DNA of 32,418 nt from Clostridia bacterium (GTDB taxonomy: Bacteria > Bacillota > Clostridia > Christensenellales > UBA1242), in assembly GCA_009929275.1 (NCBI GenBank), contig SAAW01000013.1:1-32418 (forward strand), written 5' to 3'. A model generated the notes under the pieces. That model made no database searches and was not told the origin of the DNA. It saw nothing but the letters and a program-made list of their open reading frames with translations. A program made the translations under genes and the position numbers. Below, piece after piece: positions 8,183-15,395 of the stretch. Numbering within the stretch: position 1 is the first letter of the stretch; each line of letters opens with the position of its first letter.

Positions 8183-9079
8183 TTAGGCATAAAATTCAAA
8201 GCAAATATTATTAATCTCTTTGAGTTCTTGTTTGATGACTCGTTCTCTGTGAGCGACAAGGTTAAGTGATAAAATTAGAGCCACGGCAATCTTTTTGTTT
8301 TTAATCGCACAACTCTCAATGAGTGCATCAACAATAAGATATATATTTGACTTTTTGAGGGTGTCTTTTATCCCTATTGACTTACTCTCGATGATGCCAC
8401 ACATTCTGGAAATCCTGCTGAAAAGCAAAGATATTTCTTCATCATTTGCTTTTTTTGAATTTTGTTGCTCCAATAGGTCTTCTTCCTCAATTTTTGATGC
8501 AACATTTTCTGCATTCACGGCTTCAAGTTGCTTGTCAATTTCATTTTTCTTAACAAGTTCAAGGTCGAGTTCTTCAATCTCTTTTAATTTTTTATCAATG
8601 ATATTTATCTCTTCTTCCACAATCTTTTCCTCAAAAATATAATTTTTCGCATCCACTCCAAAAATCTGCGCAATAGCGTTCCTAAAAGGCAAAATGACAT
8701 ATTTTGAAAAGAGTTCATATTCCTCTTTTTGAGTGTTTGCAATCGGGAATGAAGAAGAAAGAAGAGTGTCAAAATTTAACTTTTTACTGTCTATCTCCAC
8801 AAGCATTGAAAAAACAAGCGGAATGATTTGTTGATTATCAAGAGGAAGTTCGAGGTGATTGCTTCCTTTGCCAACACTACTGTCTTTGATTTTTTTGAAT
8901 TCTCTTTCAAAATCATAGTTGATAAGACTCTCGGCAATGAGGTTATATATTTCTTTTAAAGTGGAGATTGAACGCAAAATTTTGGAAATCTTAATATCTG
9001 CAAGAATGAATTTCCCTTCAATGAATTCGTTGCAAGATGTGATAAAATCTGAAATATCAATTTTTTGATTTTGTTCCAT
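8183..9079 (-). CDS. Uncharacterised helical cytoplasmic protein
   Basis: A 298-residue protein with no membrane segment or signal peptide. Residues about 150-215 are very rich in Glu/Lys/Ile/Leu (EEEINIIDKKLKEIEELDLE and onward), indicating a coiled coil, followed by a helical C-terminal domain (about 220-298). I do not recognise a family; the segmented helical layout recalls adaptor or segregation proteins, but no diagnostic motif is present. The ATG follows a strong GGAGG at 5 nt. It is divergent from the DUF4364 gene at 9235. Confidence 0.85.
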   Translation of the reverse strand: MEQNQKIDISDFITSCNEFIEGKFILADIKISKILRSISTLKEIYNLIAESLINYDFEREFKKIKDSSVGKGSNHLELPLDNQQIIPLVFSMLVEIDSKKLNFDTLLSSSFPIANTQKEEYELFSKYVILPFRNAIAQIFGVDAKNYIFEEKIVEEEINIIDKKLKEIEELDLELVKKNEIDKQLEAVNAENVASKIEEEDLLEQQNSKKANDEEISLLFSRISRMCGIIESKSIGIKDTLKKSNIYLIVDALIESCAIKNKKIAVALILSLNLVAHRERVIKQELKEINNICFEFYA

Positions 9080-9180
9080 TTTTCCTCCAATTCAAAAGGA
9101 TTTTAATTTATTTATTCACTACATAATATCACAATTTAATTTTTTTAAAAACGATTTTAGGACAAAAAATTCATTTTTAT

Positions 9181-9208
9181 TTGTTTTTTTTTGATTATAT
9201 GCTATAAT
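9181..9208 (+). promoter_or_regulatory. Extended -10 promoter for the DUF4364 gene
   Basis: TTGTTT (9181-9186), a 16-nt spacer and TATAAT (9203-9208) with an extended TGC just before the -10. An AAAGGA ribosome-binding site follows before the ATG at 9235. Confidence 0.6.
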
Positions 9209-9234
9209 TGCTTTCGTTTAAAAAGGATTGAAAT

Positions 9235-9789
9235 ATGAATATACTTCAAGATGAAACAGTTAACAAACTTATTTTACTTTTTGTTTTCGACAAAATGGAA
9301 ATCCCGCTGACGGAAGACTCCATTGTTGACATTTGCACCAGCAGAAATGACTGGCTAAAATATATGGATTGTAAAGAATCGTTGTCGCAACTGCTTGATG
9401 TCAATTTTCTCTGCAAACTGGACGGAAGTGGGGCTGAAAATAACCCAAAAGACACGAGATATACAATCACTATGGACGGAAGAAACTGTCTTGCGAATTT
9501 TTTCAATCGCATCAAACAACATACTCGTGAGGAAATTTTTAATTACGCCAAAACAAACAGAATGGTTTTTAAGCGAAGTCAGGAATATGTATATGAATAT
9601 TTTAAAAATCACGACGGCTCTCACACTGTTGTTTTTAAGATTAAAGAACCAATAATTGCACAGCCAATGTTTGAAATCAGGCTCAAAACTTCCACCAGAA
9701 GTTCCGCTGTGACGGCAGGGAAAAAATGGAACAAAAAGGCAGCGCAAATCTATGAATATGTGTTTGAAAACTTAATTTCAGACAATTAA
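9235..9789 (+). CDS. DUF4364 family protein (winged-helix-like)
   Basis: A 184-residue cytoplasmic protein matching the DUF4364 pattern of Clostridia. The N-terminal part resembles a winged helix (NKLILLFVFDKMEIPLTEDS, then YMDCKESLSQLLDVNFLCKL and a YTITMDGRNCLANF wing). The C-terminal part is beta-rich (about residues 105-165). Proteins of this family are presumed DNA-binding or regulatory, but none is well characterised to my knowledge. It has its own promoter and an AAAGGA site 7 nt before the ATG. No terminator is obvious in the 127 bp to the next gene. Confidence 0.85.
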   Translation: MNILQDETVNKLILLFVFDKMEIPLTEDSIVDICTSRNDWLKYMDCKESLSQLLDVNFLCKLDGSGAENNPKDTRYTITMDGRNCLANFFNRIKQHTREEIFNYAKTNRMVFKRSQEYVYEYFKNHDGSHTVVFKIKEPIIAQPMFEIRLKTSTRSSAVTAGKKWNKKAAQIYEYVFENLISDN

Positions 9790-9865
9790 TTTGATGACGT
9801 TTTAAAAGTTTTTTAAAAAATTTCTTGCACAAATAAAAAAAATAAAAAATATGTTAATTTTTATT

Positions 9866-9893
9866 TTGAATAAACTTTCACTTGTTATATAAT
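9866..9893 (+). promoter_or_regulatory. Sigma-A promoter for the PH-like gene
   Basis: TTGAAT (9866-9871), a 16-nt spacer and TATAAT (9888-9893), followed by AAGGAG (9905-9910) 6 nt before the ATG at 9917. Confidence 0.7.
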
Positions 9894-9916
9894 GTCAATA
9901 AAAAAAGGAGTTTATT

Positions 9917-10444
9917 ATGGAATTTAAAATTAAACGTGACTATCTTTTGATTACTCTTTCTAATTTGGCACTTCTCTTCTTAATGTTCATTCCTTTCGTT
10001 GGGCTGTGGTCTGAATATGCTGCAATTTTCTTTTTAATTCTTTTCGGAATTGTTCTAAGCATTTTCATTCTTTACAACACTGCAATCATCTTTGCATCTT
10101 GTGAACTTAGAAATAATGTGCTTGTAATTAAGACTGGGGCTTTCAAAAAAGTGATTTTTCTCGACAAAGTTGTGTCTGTTAACAAACTTAACACGATCGC
10201 AGGTTCTCTTATCTTTTCAAGAGAAAGAATTGAGATTGCAACAGAAAATAAAGGCAAAAGAGAATATTTCTACATTTCTGTGGTTGACAATGAAAAGTTA
10301 TACAGTTTAATCTCTGCAAATCTTCCAAAAAAAGCAGAAAAAATGGCTGAGAAAACAGAAAAAACTGCCCAAGTTGCCGACAAAAAGCCTGCTGTTAAGA
10401 AGACAACAAAGAAAAAAGTAACAACAAAGAAAAATTCTAAATAA
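9917..10444 (+). CDS. Two-helix membrane protein with bacterial PH-like domain and Lys/Ala/Thr tail
   Basis: The 175-residue protein has two membrane helices at about residues 9-28 and 33-55. A small beta-rich domain (residues 60-135: CELRNNVLVIKTGAFKKVIF and FSRERIEIATENKGKREYFY) resembles bacterial PH domains of the SunI/YdbS kind that follow paired helices. The last 40 residues are almost entirely Lys, Ala, Thr, Val and Pro (VKKTTKKKVTTKKNSK at the end), like histone H1 or extended HU tails. The PH assignment is by overall shape. Function is unknown; the cationic tail could bind nucleic acid, acidic lipid or ribosomes on the cytoplasmic side. It is monocistronic with its own promoter and terminator. 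Confidence 0.85.
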   Translation: MEFKIKRDYLLITLSNLALLFLMFIPFVGLWSEYAAIFFLILFGIVLSIFILYNTAIIFASCELRNNVLVIKTGAFKKVIFLDKVVSVNKLNTIAGSLIFSRERIEIATENKGKREYFYISVVDNEKLYSLISANLPKKAEKMAEKTEKTAQVADKKPAVKKTTKKKVTTKKNSK

Positions 10445-10460
10445 ATATATTAAAAAATTT

Positions 10461-10492
10461 AAACACTCAAATTATTTTGGGTGTTTTTTTTG
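10461..10492 (+). terminator. Intrinsic terminator of the PH-like gene
   Basis: AACACTCAAA pairs with TTTGGGTGTT (one G-U) around a short AT loop, then a run of T residues, 17 bp after the stop codon. Confidence 0.75.
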
Positions 10493-10540
10493 TTTGAAAA
10501 TTTCTTCACTTTTCATTGAAAATGCTTAAAAAATATTATA

Positions 10541-10569
10541 TTGAAAATTGAAAAAATGTATGTTATACT
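10541..10569 (+). promoter_or_regulatory. Sigma-A promoter for the gene at 10595
   Basis: TTGAAA (10541-10546), a 17-nt spacer and TATACT (10564-10569). It overlaps the upstream extension of the reading frame, which shows that the frame's first possible start (10541) is not used. Confidence 0.7.
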
Positions 10570-10594
10570 TAACATCAAATTAGGAGGTGTAAAA

Positions 10595-11314
10595 ATGGAA
10601 GAAAGAAATATTGATGAGGCTATTGTGAATGAACAAGTTGAAAAAAATGATGAAAAGGATTATAGACAAGAGCAATTAGGTTTCTATGGTCAATATCCTA
10701 TAACTCAATATAAGACTACCCCACTTGCATTTAGTGTCTTACAAAGAGAAGTTGGAAATGAGATAATTTTATTTTCAAAAAATCATTATAAACCAAATAC
10801 TGTTATTAAATTTAAAGATGATGTTGATAGAAATCAATTTCAAATTGCATCTAAATATTTTGAAGGTAGAAGATTTAAGGACTTTATTGGGTTCTTAGAA
10901 GAATTGTCAAATAAAAATTTTGATGAATTTTGGCAATCTGTTGCAGATGAAGAAAAAACTAGTATTGAAGATCACCTCAGTGAAATTTTAAACATGTCAA
11001 GTCTTTGCGAAAAAAAACGAAATGGGTTAATTAATCATAATTTGTCCTCAAAAATCACATCAAAAATTTATAAATATAATATCAAATCACTTGAAACTGA
11101 GATGGAAGACTTGTCATATACTTATCTTGGAATTTGTGATTTATATAAAATTTGGATCTCTATGACAAAAAACGAGCAAAAACAATATGTGGCAAAAAGA
11201 TATTTATCCACAGGTAGTATAGATTTTAATCCTAATGCGGCTGATAAATATGCCATTAAGTCTGTTAGAAATAATGACAAATTATACGAAGAAAAAATGG
11301 ATCTAGGAATTTAA
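10595..11314 (+). CDS. Uncharacterised acidic cytoplasmic protein
   Basis: A 239-residue soluble protein. I chose the ATG at 10595 because AGGAGG (10582-10587) precedes it by 7 nt and the promoter ends just upstream; the longer frame would start inside the -35. The first 25 residues are Glu/Asn-rich and probably disordered. The rest is mixed, with a helical C-terminal half (about 130-200). No recognisable family or catalytic motif. It is followed by a terminator, so it is an isolated single-gene unit. Confidence 0.82.
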   Translation: MEERNIDEAIVNEQVEKNDEKDYRQEQLGFYGQYPITQYKTTPLAFSVLQREVGNEIILFSKNHYKPNTVIKFKDDVDRNQFQIASKYFEGRRFKDFIGFLEELSNKNFDEFWQSVADEEKTSIEDHLSEILNMSSLCEKKRNGLINHNLSSKITSKIYKYNIKSLETEMEDLSYTYLGICDLYKIWISMTKNEQKQYVAKRYLSTGSIDFNPNAADKYAIKSVRNNDKLYEEKMDLGI

Positions 11315-11354
11315 TAATAAAAATTTCAATTATATAATATTATCTGTATTAAGA

Positions 11355-11388
11355 AAAATTTCACCCTACTTCTGGGTGATTTTTTTAT
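11355..11388 (+). terminator. Intrinsic terminator
   Basis: TCACCC (11361-11366) pairs with GGGTGA (11374-11379) over a 7-nt loop, followed by a T-run, 46 bp after the stop at 11314. Confidence 0.75.
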
Positions 11389-11484
11389 TGAAAAAAGTTT
11401 AAAATTTTTTTAATAAAAGCAAAGTATTGTTTTAAATAAAGATATGTTTTTTTATTTTTCAAAATAATACATTTTATGTTCTAA

Positions 11485-11510
11485 GAATAAAAAAACCCGC
11501 TTTGTGCGGG
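11485..11510 (-). terminator. Intrinsic terminator of tRNA-Val
   Basis: On the minus strand CCCGC-ACAAA-GCGGG (11496-11510) is followed by a T-run (plus A residues 11489-11495), 8 nt after the tRNA CCA end. Confidence 0.85.
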
Positions 11511-11518
11511 CAAAATTT

Positions 11519-11595
11519 TGGTAGTCTTAATAGGACTCGAACCTATGACCTCTTCGATGTGAACGAAGCGCTCTAACCAACTGAGCTATAAGACC
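11519..11595 (-). tRNA. tRNA-Val(CAC)
   Basis: Reads GGTCTTA acceptor, GCTC D-stem, anticodon stem CTTCG/CGAAG with loop TTCACAT (anticodon CAC), T-arm CCTAT side and encoded CCA. All stems pair, with a G-U at 1:72. It is a single-gene unit with its own promoter and terminator. Confidence 0.95.
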
Positions 11596-11610
11596 ATTTT
11601 TTACTTTTTT

Positions 11611-11638
11611 ATTATATCACAACAATATAAAATTGCAA
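11611..11638 (-). promoter_or_regulatory. Sigma-A promoter of tRNA-Val
   Basis: Minus-strand TTGCAA (11633-11638), a 16-nt spacer and TATAAT (11611-11616), 15 nt before the mature tRNA 5' end. Confidence 0.7.
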
Positions 11639-11696
11639 CTTTTTTATTATAAATTTAGATTTTATTTAAAAAAATAGTTTCATTTTTTGATAAATT

Positions 11697-12359
11697 CTAA
11701 TTCAATCTATTCATTTTTTTGAGTGTGCTTTTTGCTTTACGAGCAATCTTTTTGCTGTTTTCATAAAAAATTATTTCATTACTTAAAACTTCTTTTATCT
11801 CTTTTTTTATGAAATTATAATGAGTGCAACCAAGAACAACATTCTTTATTTTACAATTTTTAAACTTTGAGAGTTGAGTTGTTAATATACTTTTTATTTC
11901 GCCAAAGTCCCCATTACATTTGTCAATTTTAATGGCAAGATTGCCAAATCCTTGCAAAAAAAGGTTAGGACTTCCCTTATAAAAATGAATTATTTTACTA
12001 TGTTTTATCGTGTTTGACGTGGCAATCACAAGTGTTTTATTTTCTAAAATTTTTTCATTAAGTTCTGGCTCAACGAAAAGAATTGGACAATTTGAAAAAT
12101 GCAGAGATAAATAATCTTTAAAGAGACTACTTATCGTGTTACAGGCGATAATTAGCAATTTTATGTTGTTTGTTTTAAGAAGATTTTCAAGGGTTTTTGA
12201 GACAATTGACTTTAATGTTTTAATTTTTTTATTTCCGTATGGGCAATTTTTTTCATCACAAAAAAATATGTAATTTTCGTGTGGCAAAACTTTTTTAAGT
12301 TCGTTTAAAACAAATTTTCCGCCACTCCCACTATCAAAGATTAAAATATATTCAGTCAT
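11697..12359 (-). CDS. murI: Glutamate racemase
   Basis: Makes D-glutamate for peptidoglycan from L-glutamate by a two-cysteine mechanism. Motifs in order: FDSGSGG (residue 8), CPYGNK (39), the first catalytic Cys in IACNTISS (about 72), and the second in LGCTHYNF (about 178). At 220 residues it is shorter than the usual 260-270; the region between the two Cys motifs and the C-terminal end look trimmed. No Shine-Dalgarno sequence precedes the ATG. It starts 31 bp after the YolD-like gene on the same strand and is probably co-transcribed with the polymerase unit. Confidence 0.9.
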   Translation of the reverse strand: MTEYILIFDSGSGGKFVLNELKKVLPHENYIFFCDEKNCPYGNKKIKTLKSIVSKTLENLLKTNNIKLLIIACNTISSLFKDYLSLHFSNCPILFVEPELNEKILENKTLVIATSNTIKHSKIIHFYKGSPNLFLQGFGNLAIKIDKCNGDFGEIKSILTTQLSKFKNCKIKNVVLGCTHYNFIKKEIKEVLSNEIIFYENSKKIARKAKSTLKKMNRLN

Positions 12360-12390
12360 AATGTGTTTTATGCTTTATTTTCAATTTATG

Positions 12391-12534
12391 TTAAGTGTCA
12401 TCTTCAATTTTTTGAAAAATGCGTTTGTCTTTTATCTCTTTTTCGTGTTCTTTTTCCTTTTCTCTCAAAGCAAGTTGAAGTCCTTTCAGCGCGTCAAAAG
12501 GAGCAAATTGCTTGGCACGATTTTGGCGTGGCAT
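12391..12534 (-). CDS. YolD-like small protein
   Basis: A 47-residue ORF that starts 1 nt after the stop of the upstream polymerase gene, with GGAGAGG inside the end of that gene as its ribosome-binding site. The start MPRQNRAKQFAPFDALKGLQ followed by LALREKEKE matches the YolD-like family pattern (RAxxFxPFxALxGxxxALREKE) found next to UvrX/DinB-type Y-family polymerases in Firmicutes. The family's role is not established; genomic association suggests a function with the polymerase in translesion synthesis. The spacing implies translational coupling. Confidence 0.88.
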   Translation of the reverse strand: MPRQNRAKQFAPFDALKGLQLALREKEKEHEKEIKDKRIFQKIEDDT

Positions 12535-12535
12535 T

Positions 12536-13810
12536 TTAGTCCTCTCCACTTTTGTGACCTCCAATTGATGTATTTCTCTCTCTTTGGGTTGCTTTTTCGT
12601 CTAAATCTAGCCCTTTGATAAGTGAGTTTTTACCATATTTATCTTTCACATCAAGAACAGTTTTCACCATATTTTTCTCTTTTTTAACTTTGTTTAAGTC
12701 TGTGAAAAAGTCATATTGCTCACATTCGCTTGATGTGATGTCCATAAAAACATAACCAACTTTTCTGACGAGACGAGAGGCTTTCACCACCTCATTATAA
12801 ATTTTTTCTGCACTTTTCACAATGATTGAATATAGGTTTGTGTTTGCATTCAAATGCTCAATTCCCTTTGAAATGTCGCCACGTTTGTCGCCATAGGCAA
12901 CAAAAACTTCAATGAAACTTGTGGCATAATTTTGATTTGTAAGATCATAACAACCGTTTTGAATCATCTCTTTTAACACAATTTTTGCCTCATTGAAAGT
13001 GTAGTTTTTTGGAAGAATTTGCGAAGACGAGATTGATTTTGACTTTGATTTATAACTTTTTATATCACTCATCAAGCAAGTTTCTCTTCCCCACGCGTGG
13101 TCGATGAGGAGTTCCGCATTCACTCCAAACTCCTTATACAAAATATTTTCGTCAAAATGGGCGAGGCGTTCCATATCATAAATGCCATATTTTGCAAGTC
13201 GTTCTTCCGTGCCATATGAAATTTGCCAAAAATCTCTCAGCGGAGTGTGTTTCCAAAGGGTTTGCCGATATTTTTCCTCGTTAAGCCAGCCGATTCTGTC
13301 GGGTGTTTTCTTGCCTGTTATGTCAAGGGCAATCTTTGCAAGATACATATTTGTGCCAATGCCCGCACTCGATGGAATGTGCAAAGTTTCCAAAATTTCG
13401 CCCATCAATTTTTGAACAAATTCTTTTGTTTTCAAATTATATAGTTTCAAATAGTCCGTGGCATCTATGATACATTCGTCAATTGAATATGTGTGAATGT
13501 CGTTTTTATCAATGTATTTTAGGTATATCGCATAGATATTTGCAGAATAATCGATGTATTTTTTCATTCGAGGTTTGGCAATGATGTAGTCAATTCCCTT
13601 TGGAATTTCAAAAAGTCGACAACGATTTTTCACGCCAAATTTTTTCATTGCGGGAGTGACAGCCAGACAAATTGTTCCCTTTGAACGCTCTTCATCAGCG
13701 ACGACAAGGTTTGTGGTCATTGGGTCAAGCCCTCGTTCGGCACATTCAACCGAGGCAAAAAAAGACTTCATATCAATCACAAAATAAACTCTATCTTCCA
13801 AAATTTTCAC
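12536..13810 (-). CDS. Y-family DNA polymerase (UvrX/DinB-like)
   Basis: Error-prone translesion DNA polymerase of 424 residues. The palm carries VIDMKSFFASVE (first catalytic Asp near residue 13) and YSIDECIIDAT (Asp-Glu near residue 108). A helix-hairpin-helix region follows around residues 190-215, then a little-finger domain (260-375), and the C-terminal RNTSIGGHKSGED tail seen in the UvrX subgroup. The frame opens with GTG at 13810; a TTG at 13801, preceded by GGGTG at 6 nt, is an equally possible start. It is coupled to the YolD-like gene. I see no convincing LexA box upstream. Confidence 0.93.
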   Translation of the reverse strand: MKILEDRVYFVIDMKSFFASVECAERGLDPMTTNLVVADEERSKGTICLAVTPAMKKFGVKNRCRLFEIPKGIDYIIAKPRMKKYIDYSANIYAIYLKYIDKNDIHTYSIDECIIDATDYLKLYNLKTKEFVQKLMGEILETLHIPSSAGIGTNMYLAKIALDITGKKTPDRIGWLNEEKYRQTLWKHTPLRDFWQISYGTEERLAKYGIYDMERLAHFDENILYKEFGVNAELLIDHAWGRETCLMSDIKSYKSKSKSISSSQILPKNYTFNEAKIVLKEMIQNGCYDLTNQNYATSFIEVFVAYGDKRGDISKGIEHLNANTNLYSIIVKSAEKIYNEVVKASRLVRKVGYVFMDITSSECEQYDFFTDLNKVKKEKNMVKTVLDVKDKYGKNSLIKGLDLDEKATQRERNTSIGGHKSGED

Positions 13811-13973
13811 CCGTCAAAATTATTTTACAAGTTTAGTATATGTAAAAATATAAGACAACATTTGTCATCAAAATAATATTTTTTTCTTAGTATCAGCAAA
13901 AAAATATATAAAAATTACTTTTAAAAAAATAAAAAGAATTACAAATTGTAACTCATTTTATTATCACTATTTT

Positions 13974-14666
13974 TTAAAATTCCAAGGTTTCTTCTTTTTC
14001 AGTTTTAATTTTCTCTTTTTGGTTTGTTACTTCATTAGTTCCATTTTCAGAACTCTCTTCTTCGTTTAAGTTTGTCATATTTTGATTTGAGATATTTTCT
14101 TCTTTAATTGAAGTGCTTTCTTTTTCAGTTAAAATGTTTTTGTTTTCCAACAAATCCTCAATGATAAGTTCGTTTAGTTCGTCCCAAGTTTGAGGGTCGT
14201 TTTCTTCAATCATAGCATCAACATATTTTTTCAATTTTTTCCTAACTTTGTTTATATCCAGTTGTTCAAAAAGGGTGTGAACATCAATCTCATTTTTAAT
14301 CGTAAGCCTGTTTTTTTCTTTACCTAATATTAATGGTCTTTGAACATAAACAACTCGCTCTTTATCATAGGAGTAGTAATAGTCCCTCGTTTCATTTTCA
14401 ACTACCTGAGAACCTATATAAAAAATTAGTTTTGAATTACTAACATTTCTTAATTTTTCAGATATGTTTTCATAGCATTTCACATCATTCTCATGCTCTT
14501 TATGTATATTTGATTTTAAAATCATCTTTTGGATTACATTTTTAGTTATATCTGTTTTGACTGCTTTTAATTTTTCAATGTGATCCTTATCACAATCAAC
14601 ACGCTTATTCATATAGTATTTTAATATTTCAATATTTGATTTTTTCTCAAAAAGTAATTTTTTCAT
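13974..14666 (-). CDS. Uncharacterised charged protein with acidic disordered tail
   Basis: A 230-residue soluble protein: a Lys-rich helical N-terminal half (1-75), a short beta-rich middle with Tyr/Val clusters (SKLIFYIGSQVV, then YYYSYDKERVVYVQ), a helical section (about 125-175), and a Glu/Asn/Lys/Thr-rich low-complexity tail (about 180-230). No known family. The ATG has GGAG 9 nt upstream and a TTTACA-N17-TAAAAT promoter (14692-14720). No clear terminator lies downstream. Confidence 0.8.
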   Translation of the reverse strand: MKKLLFEKKSNIEILKYYMNKRVDCDKDHIEKLKAVKTDITKNVIQKMILKSNIHKEHENDVKCYENISEKLRNVSNSKLIFYIGSQVVENETRDYYYSYDKERVVYVQRPLILGKEKNRLTIKNEIDVHTLFEQLDINKVRKKLKKYVDAMIEENDPQTWDELNELIIEDLLENKNILTEKESTSIKEENISNQNMTNLNEEESSENGTNEVTNQKEKIKTEKEETLEF

Positions 14667-14691
14667 TCACAAAACTCCTATATATTTTTAG

Positions 14692-14720
14692 ATTTTATCA
14701 TAAAAATAGACAGTTGTAAA
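14692..14720 (-). promoter_or_regulatory. Sigma-A-type promoter for the gene at 14666
   Basis: Minus-strand TTTACA (14715-14720), a 17-nt spacer and TAAAAT (14692-14697), 25 bp before the ATG. Confidence 0.5.
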
Positions 14721-14738
14721 TATTTGATTTTTTAACCG

Positions 14739-14786
14739 CTTGCACCCGCACTAAAAAACAGTCTTTCGACTGTTTCTTTGGTGCGG
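14739..14786 (-). repeat. 48-bp repeat, copy 1 (tRNA-Leu 3' end plus terminator module)
   Basis: Identical over 48 bp to 14937-14984. Read on minus it is CCGCACCA (a tRNA-like 3' end with CCA), the hairpin AAACAGTC-GAAA-GACTGTTT with T-run, then AGTGCGGGTG. Copy 1 is not attached to an intact tRNA; the bases before it (minus GAGTCCCGGCGTCCCGCACCA is split over 14774-14800) look like a decayed T-arm and acceptor end. Confidence 0.9.
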
Positions 14787-14936
14787 GACGCCGGGACTCG
14801 CTCCGCTTGTAATAATATTTTTTCTTTCAAAAGCGTTTTATGAACAATTTCTTTTCAAATTATTTTTGCATAAGGCTATCACGCCACTCGCTAAAAATGT
14901 GATACTATCACATTTTTTTACGCTCCGTTCGAACCC
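14787..14936. other. Non-coding spacer with decayed tRNA-like pieces and a palindrome
   Basis: The gap between the gene at 14666 and tRNA-Leu holds no ORF. It contains GC-rich islands in AT-rich DNA: 14791-14808 (GGACTCGCTCCGCTTG) and 14881-14936, which includes TTCGAACCCC. These lie on either side of about 70 bp of plain AT-rich sequence. The palindrome at 14893-14920 interrupts a copy of the ACTCGCTCCG sequence. Confidence 0.55.
14889..14924. repeat. 28-bp palindrome flanked by CGCT direct repeats
   Basis: Arms AAAAATGTGATA (14893-14904) and TATCACATTTTT (14906-14917) around one central C, flanked by CGCT at 14889-14892 and 14921-14924. With A/T-runs on both sides it could also act as a bidirectional terminator. 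Confidence 0.7.
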
Positions 14937-14984
14937 CTTGCACCCGCACTAAAAAACAGTCTTTCGACTGTTTCTTTGGTGCGG
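14937..14984 (-). repeat. 48-bp repeat, copy 2, overlapping the 3' end of tRNA-Leu
   Basis: Identical to 14739-14786. Its 5' part on minus is the last 8 nt of tRNA-Leu including CCA; the rest is the tRNA terminator and AGTGCGGGTGCAAG. Confidence 0.9.
14949..14973 (-). terminator. Intrinsic terminator of the tRNA-Gln-Lys-Leu cluster
   Basis: Minus-strand AAACAGTC (14966-14973), GAAA loop, GACTGTTT (14954-14961) and a T-run, 3 nt after the tRNA-Leu CCA. An identical hairpin is in copy 1 at 14756-14775. Confidence 0.85.
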
Positions 14985-15059
14985 ATGAAGGGACTCGAAC
15001 CCCCAAGGTCGCCCACTAGATCCTAAGTCTAGCGCGTCTACCAATTTCGCCACATCCGC
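14977..15059 (-). tRNA. tRNA-Leu(TAG)
   Basis: GCGGATG/CATCCGC acceptor, class II length (83 nt with CCA) with a long variable arm, anticodon stem CTAGA/TCTAG and loop CTTAGGA (anticodon TAG). Third gene of the minus-strand Gln-Lys-Leu cluster. Confidence 0.95.
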
Positions 15060-15140
15060 CTATTTATAATTAAAAAGATTAAATTAAAAAATATATTTAT
15101 AAATTTTTATATGATTTTATATAATCTTATTCTAAAAAGA

Positions 15141-15216
15141 TGGTGATCCACCCGAGGTTTGAACTCGGGACCCCTTGATTAAAAGTCAAGTGCTCTACCA
15201 GCTGAGCTAGTGAATC
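15141..15216 (-). tRNA. tRNA-Lys(TTT)
   Basis: GATTCAC/GTGGATC acceptor, anticodon stem CTTGA/TCAAG with loop CTTTTAA (anticodon TTT), CCGAG/CTCGG T-stem, encoded CCA. It is 5 nt downstream of tRNA-Gln(TTG). Confidence 0.95.
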
Positions 15217-15221
15217 TTATT

Positions 15222-15296
15222 TGGCTGGGGTGGCAGGATTTGAACCTACGGATGCAAGAGTCAAAGTCTTGTGCCTTACCACTTGGCGACACCCCA
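15222..15296 (-). tRNA. tRNA-Gln(TTG)
   Basis: TGGGGTG/CACCCCA acceptor, loop CTTTGAC (anticodon TTG), encoded CCA after G73. Its body is almost identical to the tRNA-Gln(CTG) 100 bp upstream. Confidence 0.95.
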
Positions 15297-15316
15297 CTAC
15301 TTCCCACGACTTTGCT

Positions 15317-15345
15317 ATTATAACTTCTAACGCTGAAAATATCAA
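15317..15345 (-). promoter_or_regulatory. Sigma-A promoter of tRNA-Gln(TTG)-Lys-Leu
   Basis: Minus-strand TTGATA (15340-15345), a 17-nt spacer and TATAAT (15317-15322), 20 nt before the tRNA-Gln(TTG) 5' end. Confidence 0.75.
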
Positions 15346-15395
15346 GTATTTTTTTTGTTTTTTTTGAAATTTTTCTTTTTATTTTTCAAAAAAGA

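Noticed and set aside
12361-12618. 85-codon plus-strand frame over the YolD-like gene
   Set aside because: Translation is Phe/Leu-rich shadow sequence; the minus-strand YolD-like frame explains the locus.
13811-13973. LexA/SOS box upstream of the Y-family polymerase
   Set aside because: No GAAC-N4-GTTC-type palindrome is found in the upstream region.
14739-14984. CRISPR array
   Set aside because: Only two repeats, 150 bp apart, overlapping a tRNA gene and terminator; no spacer regularity and no cas genes.
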